Part shown: piece after piece, positions 1 to 5,275 of the stretch
Layout: every line of letters begins with the position of its first letter
Position numbering within the stretch: position 1 is the first letter of the stretch
NCBI GenBank assembly: GCA_001421095.1
Contig: LIIK01000062.1
Span: 1 to 11,552, forward strand
Reading direction: 5' to 3'
Length of the DNA stretch: 11,552 nucleotides
Source: Candidatus [Bacteroides] periocalifornicus
GTDB taxonomy: Bacteria; Bacteroidota; Bacteroidia; Bacteroidales; CAJPTX01
Translations under genes and position numbers: made by a program
Notes under the pieces: generated by a model
The model's database searches: none
The model's input: only the letters and a program-made list of their open reading frames with translations
What the model was told of the DNA's origin: nothing

Positions 1-1
1 C

Positions 2-415
2 CTCCTGCTGGTGGGAGTGTGGCACCGGGGGCTGGCGCAGGCCCGGTGCCATACCCTGGAGGTGGCGCCCGGGGCGCGGGGCGCAGCGGTCCCGCTGCCG
101 CCCGACTGGGCGGATGGGCCGCTGGACGTGTGGGTGGCGCCCCGGGGCGCCGGGGAGAAGGAACGGTACGACTCCGCGCACTGCGTGGCGACTGCGGGGT
201 CTACCACCACTACTTCCGCCCAGACGGGCGACGCGGTGCTGGGCGCGACGCGGCCCGCCACGTCGCTACAAACAACCGCTGCGCCGGCCTCCCGTTTCGC
301 GGTGTCGGGTCGGCTGGCCGACCTGCCGCCCAAGGGGCGGCGCAAGCCGCCCGTGGTCCGGGTGTACCACCGCCGCCTGCGGGTGGACATCTATTCCGGG
401 CCGCGACGGCGATGA
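2..415 (+). CDS. C-terminal part of a DUF6266-like protein (5' truncated)
   Basis: The frame is open from the window edge to a TGA at 413-415, so the start lies outside the window. The first 65 or so residues read like the C-terminus of DUF6266-type proteins of Bacteroidota: a beta-strand-rich stretch with PLPPDWADGPLDVWV, then a charged turn and YDSAHCV. In that family the protein usually stops a few residues after such a DS motif, but here the frame continues for about 70 more residues of low-complexity T/A/R/P-rich sequence. Bases 246-272 of this tail are an inverted copy of the palindromic repeat seen downstream. The tail may therefore be repeat-derived rather than native, or the true end may be obscured by a frameshift. 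All three forward frames are open here because GC is very high, so frame choice rests on the family resemblance. No function is known for this family. Family assignment is from memory of the pattern and moderately uncertain. Confidence 0.45.
   Translation, partial: LLLVGVWHRGLAQARCHTLEVAPGARGAAVPLPPDWADGPLDVWVAPRGAGEKERYDSAHCVATAGSTTTTSAQTGDAVLGATRPATSLQTTAAPASRFAVSGRLADLPPKGRRKPPVVRVYHRRLRVDIYSGPRRR
246..272 (-). repeat. Inverted copy of the palindromic repeat (P1)
   Basis: This 27-base stretch is the reverse complement of 469-495 with one mismatch (GGCCCGCC in place of GGCGCGCC). It is the leftmost copy of the repeat family whose core is CGACGCGGCGCGCCGCGTCG. It falls within the open frame that ends at 415. 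Confidence 0.75.
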
Positions 416-468
416 GGGGGTATCAATCCCCGTGGCAGGGATGGTCGGGGGTGCAGGAGCGCGGGGCG

Positions 469-495
469 TTTGTAGCGACGTGGCGCGCCGCGTCG
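469..495 (+). repeat. Palindromic repeat copy P2
   Basis: It contains GTAGCGACG followed by TGGCGCGCCGCGTCG, one base away from the perfect 20-nt palindrome found at 874-893 and 1012-1031. It is preceded by TTT and followed by GTGATTAGGAGGCCGCATCG. Related GGCCGCAT motifs also follow the half-site near 622-630 and the copy at 1012-1031. Confidence 0.75.
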
Positions 496-520
496 TGATT
501 AGGAGGCCGCATCGTTTATG

Positions 521-638
521 CGCGTCGTGATAAGAAATCACCTTTCTATCAATTGGCGAGATTGCCCATCGCGTTCTTGGTAGGGGCGATGCCGAGCGTA
601 GCGAGTGCTCGCCCTAGCCAGCGCCGCGTCGCTATTAA
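521..638 (+). repeat. Direct repeat A of an intergenic element
   Basis: Bases 521-572 match 887-938 at 51 of 52 positions by eye. The similarity then continues with small indels to about 638 (matching about 1003). The second half contains a potential hairpin: TAGGGGCGA around 581-589 can pair with TCGCCCTA around 608-615. No coding frame follows the conservation, so this is best read as a noncoding repeated element. Confidence 0.75.
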
Positions 639-704
639 GAGGGCCGCATTGCATTCCCAGCCGTCGCGTCGCATTAAGGGAGCCATACCGCATTCTGCAT
701 AAAA

Positions 705-723
705 CGACGCAGCGCGCCGCGTC
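705..723 (+). repeat. Palindromic repeat copy P3
   Basis: CGACGCAGCGCGCCGCGTC differs from the core palindrome by one base (A for G), which breaks one pair of the otherwise self-complementary arms. It is preceded by ATAAAA, as is the copy at 1012-1031. Confidence 0.7.
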
Positions 724-792
724 ACTACGCCCTTCGGGGAACGTGAGAATAGGTTTTAAGCCGCCGTATTCCAAAAGGGGACCGCGGCGAAA

Positions 793-893
793 GGCCCGTA
801 TGGGTTCAATCTTTATAGGGTTCTTCTGGTAAATCGGTTCTAATCTTGCAATTCCATTTCTCGAAGACGGTAGCGACGCGGCGCGCCGCGTCG
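793..893 (+). repeat. Dispersed repeat module, copy D1
   Basis: This module matches 4791-4893 at both ends. The left end begins CCCGTATGGGTTCAA and runs through TTTATAGG. The right 42 bases (852-893) match 4852-4893 at 38 positions, and all four differences are transitions. The middle is diverged. The module ends in the core palindrome, so the palindrome is the terminus of a larger repeated unit. Confidence 0.75.
874..893. repeat. Perfect 20-nt palindrome P4
   Basis: CGACGCGGCGCGCCGCGTCG is fully self-complementary and could form a 10-bp cruciform or a hairpin in RNA. The identical sequence recurs at 1012-1031. It joins module D1 on its left to direct repeat B on its right. Confidence 0.85.
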
Positions 894-1003
894 TGATAAG
901 AAATCACCTTTCTATCAATTGGCGCGATTGCCCATCGCCGCTTGGTAGGGGCGATGCAGAACGTAGCGAGAGTGCTCGCCCTAACGATGCCGCGTCGCAT
1001 TAC
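887..1003 (+). repeat. Direct repeat B of an intergenic element
   Basis: This is the second copy of the element at 521-638 and includes the same inner GGGGCGA/TCGCCC hairpin potential. It sits between two perfect palindromes (874-893 and 1012-1031). The 158-bp unit 874-1031 is therefore bounded by identical palindromic ends, a layout reminiscent of small non-autonomous mobile elements. No target-site duplication is obvious. Confidence 0.75.
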
Positions 1004-1011
1004 ATATAAAA

Positions 1012-1031
1012 CGACGCGGCGCGCCGCGTCG
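1012..1031. repeat. Perfect 20-nt palindrome P5
   Basis: It is identical to 874-893 and preceded by ATAAAA, like P3. It is followed by a GAGGGCCGCATCGCA motif, related to those near 502-514 and 638-651. From 1052 to 1190 I see no repeat, RNA or gene. Confidence 0.85.
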
Positions 1032-1193
1032 CGTTTAGAGGGCCGCATCGCAATACGATTCCTGCACTGCCCCCCAATCATACCCCCACCTGAAATTTCC
1101 CGTTTTCTCGCATGGCTACGGCTCTTTTCGCACTCAAACACCCCTTAGTTGAACAAATCTTGCAATCGCTACGTTCCTATGGGTGTACGGCAA

Positions 1194-1228
1194 TTGTAAT
1201 CAAGAATCAATAAAAAGAGCTACCTTTG
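1194..1228 (+). promoter_or_regulatory. Bacteroidota-type promoter of the suf operon
   Basis: TACCTTTG at 1221-1228 is a full match to the Bacteroidota -7 consensus TAnnTTTG. A TTG lies at 1194-1196, but the 24-nt gap is a few bases longer than the usual 19-21, so the -33 element is weak. Transcription would begin near 1234, about 20 nt before the sufC ATG. This rules out the in-frame ATG at 1183 as the start. Confidence 0.75.
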
Positions 1229-1251
1229 CCGTGCGCTACACTACAGCAGCT

Positions 1252-2001
1252 ATGAACATGCTAGAGATTGAGAATCTACACGCCTCCATTGAGGGACGCG
1301 AGATTCTGCGGGGCATCGACCTTCGCGTAGGGGCGGGAGAGATCCACGCCATCATGGGGCCCAACGGCTCGGGGAAAAGCACGCTAGGGGCCGTGCTGGC
1401 CGGCAGAGAAGGCTATGTGCCCACGCAGGGCACGGTGCGCTTCTGCGGTGAGGACCTGCTGGATAAATCCCCAGAGGAACGGGCCTGCGAGGGGCTGTTC
1501 CTGGGCTTTCAGTACCCGGTAGAGATCCCCGGGGTCTCCATGGTCAATTTCCTGCGGGCCGCGGTGAACGCCCAGCGCAAATACCGGGGGCAGCCACCCA
1601 TGAATTCTGCGGATTTCCTCAAGCTCATGCGCGAGAAAAAGAACCTGGTGGAGATGGATGCCACCCTCACGGGGCGCTCGGTAAACGAGGGGTTCTCTGG
1701 GGGGGAGAAGAAGCGTAACGAGGTCTTCCAGATGGCCATCCTAGAGCCGAAGCTCGCCATACTCGACGAAACCGATAGCGGGCTCGACATCGATGCCCTC
1801 CGCATTGTGGCCAATGGGGTCAATAAGCTTCGGAGCCCTGAGCGCTCGGTAATCCTCATCACGCACTACCAGCGCCTGCTGAACTACATCGTGCCAGACT
1901 TTGTGCACGTGCTCTACCACGGCCGCATAGTGAAATCGGGCGGGAAGGAGCTGGCCCTAGAGCTCGAGGATAAGGGCTACGATTGGATAAAGGAGGACTA
2001 G
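1252..2001 (+). CDS. sufC: Fe-S cluster assembly ATPase SufC
   Basis: This is the ABC-family ATPase of the SUF system. In the cytoplasm it binds SufB and SufD and uses ATP to drive iron-sulfur cluster assembly. With the start at 1252 the protein is 249 residues, close to the 248 of E. coli SufC. Visible motifs are Walker A GPNGSGKST (36-44, Lys42), the ABC signature SGGEK (149-153), Walker B LAILDE (168-173) followed by the SufC-typical TDSGLD, and the switch His205 in ITHYQ. The start follows the promoter at 1221-1228; ATG at 1258 is an equally possible start two codons on. A longer in-frame extension to 1183 is rejected because it begins upstream of the promoter. It is the first gene of a sufC-sufD-sufS operon, and its stop lies 3 nt from sufD. 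SufB, its usual partner and often its upstream neighbour, is not in the window. Confidence 0.96.
   Translation: MNMLEIENLHASIEGREILRGIDLRVGAGEIHAIMGPNGSGKSTLGAVLAGREGYVPTQGTVRFCGEDLLDKSPEERACEGLFLGFQYPVEIPGVSMVNFLRAAVNAQRKYRGQPPMNSADFLKLMREKKNLVEMDATLTGRSVNEGFSGGEKKRNEVFQMAILEPKLAILDETDSGLDIDALRIVANGVNKLRSPERSVILITHYQRLLNYIVPDFVHVLYHGRIVKSGGKELALELEDKGYDWIKED
1991..1997 (+). promoter_or_regulatory. Shine-Dalgarno-like site of sufD
   Basis: AGGAGGA lies in the last codons of sufC, seven bases before the sufD ATG at 2005. A strong Shine-Dalgarno match is uncommon in Bacteroidota. It supports this start and tight translation from the shared suf mRNA. Confidence 0.6.
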
Positions 2002-2004
2002 GCA

Positions 2005-3378
2005 ATGCAGGACGATAGCGCCATACTACACGCCGAGGTAGAGCGCCTGCTGGGGGTGTACCATGCCCACATGGCCCAGCATGCCCACCGCTACAATACG
2101 CTCTCGGTAGAAGCCAAGGCCAAAGCTGCCTGGGAGTTCGCCCGCCTGGGTATACCCTCGCAGCGCAATGAGGCCTACCGATTCGCCAATCTAGAATCCC
2201 TCTTCGCGAAGAAGCTCAAGGTCTCGCTGCAGGATTCTGAACGCCTAGAACCCGTGGGGGGCATGTTTGAGTGCGCCATGCCGAAACTGGATGCCTACAC
2301 CCTCTTCTTCGTGAACGGGCAGTACTTCACAGACTACGGCGAGCAGCTCACCGAGCTTACCGACGGGGTGGTATACGGCAGCCTGGGGCAAGCGCTAAAG
2401 CGGCGTCCAGACATTACCGACGACGTATTCCAGATTCCCGTGGGCGACCGTAACGACGGCCTCCCGGCCCTAGCCACCATGCTGGCCTACGACGGGATTT
2501 TTATCCACGTGCCGGCAGAGGTCGAACTCGATAAACCCCTACAGATTATACACCTGCTCCAGGGGGATGAGGATCTCTTGGTCAACACCCTCCACCACAT
2601 ACACATCGCACGGAACGCCAGAGCCAAGGTGGTGGTGATAACCCTAACGCTCTCTAATCGGGAATTCCTCGACAACTCGCTCTCATTCATGCGGCTCGAG
2701 CCAGGGGCGCAGCTCGACGTTACCCTCATGCAGAATGTGCATAACCATGCCCACGTGCTGCAGCACACCGTGGCCGAGGTGCAGGGCAACGCGAAGTTCA
2801 ACTCTACCGAGCTGGCTCTCCACGGGGAGTTCATCCGTACCAATGCCTACGTGCAGCTCGTGCAGCCCAAAGCGCTCGCCCATGTGAACGGCCTCACGCT
2901 GCTGGATGGGCATCAGTTCGCAGAGCACCACACCATAGTAGACCACGCGGTGGAGGAATGCGAAAGCTCCCAGCTTTTCAAGCACATAGTGGATGGCGAG
3001 GCGGAGAGCTCGTTCTACGGCATAATCAACGTGGCCAAGGATGCCCAGCACACCCAGGCCTACCAGCGCAATGCGAACATCCTGCTCAGCCCCTCGGGCA
3101 AAGTACACACGCGCCCGCAGCTGATAATCCATGCCGACGACGTGAAGTGCAGCCACGGAGCCACGGTGGGGCAGCTCGATGAGGATGCCCGCTTCTACCT
3201 ACAGCAGCGCGGGATACCGCTACAGGAGGTGAATCGACTGCTGATGATGGCCTTTGCGCACGATGTGCTCCAGGGCATAAGCCACCTCCCCCTCCGCGAC
3301 CAGGTGGAACGCCTAGTGGAGCATCGCCTCAATGGGGAGGCAACGCAGGCAAACGCTGGCTGCCCCATGGTGCTCTAG
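2005..3378 (+). CDS. sufD: Fe-S cluster assembly protein SufD
   Basis: This is the SufB-like partner of the SufBC2D scaffold complex, needed for cluster assembly and iron acquisition. The protein has 457 residues, slightly longer than the 423 of E. coli SufD. The N-terminal helical part (about 1-110, with the SQRNEAYRFANL motif) is followed by the long beta-helix core. Near the C-terminus is the family signature DDVKCSHGATVGQLDEDARFYLQQRGI-like block, in which Cys382 and His384 correspond by motif to E. coli Cys358 and His360. SufD rather than SufB is favoured by the N-terminal helical region, the length and the position between sufC and sufS. The gene begins 3 nt after sufC with a good ribosome site and is followed by a 40-nt gap before sufS. 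Confidence 0.93.
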   Translation: MQDDSAILHAEVERLLGVYHAHMAQHAHRYNTLSVEAKAKAAWEFARLGIPSQRNEAYRFANLESLFAKKLKVSLQDSERLEPVGGMFECAMPKLDAYTLFFVNGQYFTDYGEQLTELTDGVVYGSLGQALKRRPDITDDVFQIPVGDRNDGLPALATMLAYDGIFIHVPAEVELDKPLQIIHLLQGDEDLLVNTLHHIHIARNARAKVVVITLTLSNREFLDNSLSFMRLEPGAQLDVTLMQNVHNHAHVLQHTVAEVQGNAKFNSTELALHGEFIRTNAYVQLVQPKALAHVNGLTLLDGHQFAEHHTIVDHAVEECESSQLFKHIVDGEAESSFYGIINVAKDAQHTQAYQRNANILLSPSGKVHTRPQLIIHADDVKCSHGATVGQLDEDARFYLQQRGIPLQEVNRLLMMAFAHDVLQGISHLPLRDQVERLVEHRLNGEATQANAGCPMVL

Positions 3379-3418
3379 ACGCTAACCAGGACATTCGGCT
3401 TAAAAAAACTGTCGGTTG

Positions 3419-4651
3419 ATGTTGCTTACGGAATTTAACCCCAACGCTATCCGCAGTGAATTTCCACTGCTAACCCGTGAGGTGAATGGGCGTCCATTGG
3501 TATACCTAGACAATGCGGCTACCACCCAGAAACCCCGCACGGTGCTAGAGGCTTTAGAGGCCGTATACACCCACTACAATGCCAACATCCACCGGGGGGT
3601 ACACACCCTAAGCCAAGAGGCAACCCAAGCCTACGAGGAGGCTCGCACGACGGTAGCACAGCACATCGGAGCTCCAGAACGGGAGTCGGTCATATTCACC
3701 TCGGGAGCCACCGCAGGGCTGAATCTACTGGCCAACCTGCTTACAGAGCGCTATCTGCTTGAGGGGGATACTGTGCTGGTTTCGGAAATGGAACACCACT
3801 CAGACCTCGTACCCTGGCAGCTGAATGCGCCTCGCAAGGGGGCGAAAGTGGTGAAGATCCCCATTACAGACGATGGAGCTCTCGATTTAGAGCAACTGCA
3901 GGCTCTGCTCCACCGTGAGCGCGTTAAAATAGTGGCCGTGGCGCATGTATCCAATGTCCTAGGCAGGGTAAATCCTGTGGCAGAAATAGCCCGCATGGCG
4001 CATGCGCACGGCGTCCTGGTGGTGGTAGACGGCGCGCAGGGGGTGAAGCACGGCCGGGTGGATGTGCAGGAGCTAGGGGCCGATTTCTACGCATTCTCGG
4101 GGCATAAGATCTATGGCCCCACGGGCGTGGGGGTACTTTGGGGCCGCAGAGAGCTCCTAGAAGCACTCCCCCCCTGGATGGGTGGCGGTGAGATGGTGGG
4201 CACCGTGAGCTTTGAGGGCACCACGTATGCTGACCTCCCATTCAGGTTCGAGGCCGGCACGCCCCCCTACATCCAGGCCATTGGGCTCGGGCGAGCGCTG
4301 CAATTCTACCACGAGTGCAATCAGCAGGCGGTAAGCGAGCATGAGAATAGGCTGATGCGGCGTGGGTATGAGGGGATCAGCCAGATCAGAGGGCTAAGGG
4401 TGCTGGGCTATTCGCCAGATAATGCGGGCATTCTATCCGTTACACACCCTAAGATTCACCACTATGATCTTGGGGTGCTGCTCGACAGGATGGGTATCGC
4501 CGTCCGCACTGGCACCCACTGCGCTGAACCCCTGATGGCGCGATTCGGTATCACGGGAACTCTGCGCGCCTCATTCGCCCTCTACAATACCGAGGCAGAG
4601 GTAGATACCCTGATAGCAGGGCTCGAAAGGGCGGTTGGGATGCTCGCGTAA
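3419..4651 (+). CDS. sufS: Cysteine desulfurase SufS (group II)
   Basis: This PLP enzyme converts L-cysteine to L-alanine and holds the released sulfur as a persulfide for Fe-S cluster building. The protein is 410 residues (E. coli SufS is 406). Visible features are the N-terminal YLDNAATTQKP and NIHRGVHTLS blocks, the PLP-phosphate site TSGATAGLN, the EHHSDLVPWQ motif, the PLP Schiff-base lysine in SGHKIYGPTG (Lys230) and the catalytic cysteine in RTGTHCAEP (Cys368). These place it in the SufS/CsdA group rather than the IscS/NifS group. The start is ATG 3419; a TTG codon directly before it is in frame but less likely. It is the last gene of the suf operon and is followed by a strong terminator. 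A sulfur-acceptor gene (sufE or sufU) is not seen nearby. Confidence 0.95.
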   Translation: MLLTEFNPNAIRSEFPLLTREVNGRPLVYLDNAATTQKPRTVLEALEAVYTHYNANIHRGVHTLSQEATQAYEEARTTVAQHIGAPERESVIFTSGATAGLNLLANLLTERYLLEGDTVLVSEMEHHSDLVPWQLNAPRKGAKVVKIPITDDGALDLEQLQALLHRERVKIVAVAHVSNVLGRVNPVAEIARMAHAHGVLVVVDGAQGVKHGRVDVQELGADFYAFSGHKIYGPTGVGVLWGRRELLEALPPWMGGGEMVGTVSFEGTTYADLPFRFEAGTPPYIQAIGLGRALQFYHECNQQAVSEHENRLMRRGYEGISQIRGLRVLGYSPDNAGILSVTHPKIHHYDLGVLLDRMGIAVRTGTHCAEPLMARFGITGTLRASFALYNTEAEVDTLIAGLERAVGMLA

Positions 4652-4720
4652 AGGTGTGGAATTTCAACCAAACCCCAGCGAAGAGATTCGACAACGGCGC
4701 TCTGATATCACCTCTAGCAC

Positions 4721-4755
4721 CCCCCAGTCTCCCGAGTAGAGGCTGGGGGCTTTTT
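4721..4755 (+). terminator. Rho-independent terminator of the suf operon
   Basis: CCCCCAGTCT (4721-4730) pairs with AGGCTGGGGG (4740-4749), with one G-U pair and a 9-base loop. A C and five T residues (4751-4755) follow. It lies about 70 nt after the sufS stop. Confidence 0.9.
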
Positions 4756-4790
4756 GCACTTAGCTCCACTACTCTGAGAGCTTTGCAAAA

Positions 4791-4893
4791 GCCCCGTACG
4801 GGTTCAACTCTTTTATAGGAGGGCTTTCCTCTTCCTGCAAATATCAATCACTTCCATTTTTCGAAGACAGTAGCGACGCGGCGTGCCGCATCG
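4791..4893 (+). repeat. Dispersed repeat module, copy D2, ending in palindrome P6
   Basis: This is the second copy of the module at 793-893. The left end contains the palindrome CCCGTACGGG, followed by TTCAACTCTTTTATAGG. The right end, 4852-4893, matches 852-893 at 38 of 42 bases and finishes in CGACGCGGCGTGCCGCATCG, two bases off the core palindrome. The next bases, GCCGCATCGTTTAT (4886-4899), also occur at 507-520. It lies just after the suf terminator. Confidence 0.75.
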
Positions 4894-5114
4894 TTTATTT
4901 GATTTTTGCAGAGGTCTTACTCTATGCGCACTTTGCGCCCCCTGCTAAGAGTCCGCGCTCGATCAATCGCCAAAGGGGGTTTGCCCTCTTCCTATGTGTA
5001 AATAGATTTTAATCAGGCGATTCAATCTATACAACGCAGCGCGCCGCATTGCGAACAGCCATAACGCCAGCGTAATTTACTGTCCCTTTCCGCCATCTTT
5101 ACCGCAAAAACTGC
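4894..5114. other. Intergenic region between suf and the surface-protein gene, with a degenerate palindrome
   Basis: I find no gene or RNA here. A degenerate palindrome copy, CAACGCAGCGCGCCGCATTG (5032-5051), is the rightmost member of the repeat family. The remainder is ordinary noncoding sequence, becoming AT-rich after about 5090. Confidence 0.5.
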
Positions 5115-5145
5115 TTCTCCGTGTGGAAAAAATTGCCTACCTTGC
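5115..5145 (+). promoter_or_regulatory. Possible promoter of the surface-protein gene
   Basis: TACCTTGC at 5138-5145 resembles the Bacteroidota -7 box with one T missing, and TTC at 5115-5117 sits at the proper 20-nt distance for a -33 element. The implied leader is about 125 nt, contains a run of nine A residues (5191-5199) and the palindrome AATTCATGAATT (5215-5226), and is AT-rich. Confidence 0.4.
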
Positions 5146-5275
5146 AACGTTTATGATGGTATATTCATAAATAATTCGTTTAGCCTCTGCAAAAAAAAAC
5201 TATGCAAGACTGCGAATTCATGAATTACCATTCGATGCATCAGAAAATGGTCGTGCAAGTTACACATAAATTTAA

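Noticed and set aside
469..1031. CRISPR array
   Set aside because: The palindromes are spaced irregularly (about 120-210 bases), the spacers themselves contain long repeats, and no cas gene is present.
806..1141. Minus-strand 111-codon frame, and similar frames at 538-774 and 605-832
   Set aside because: These frames consist largely of the repeated palindromic elements, giving recurring DAARRVV-like peptides in several frames. They show no family resemblance and are noncoding repeats.
2683..3156. Long minus-strand frame opposite sufD, and similar ones opposite sufC, sufS and hutU
   Set aside because: These are shadows of well-supported genes on the other strand, with no family motifs.
4921..4985. 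Possible hairpin between CCCCC near 4940 and GGGGG near 4977
   Set aside because: The arms are short, the loop is long and no T tract follows, so it is not supported as a terminator or RNA.
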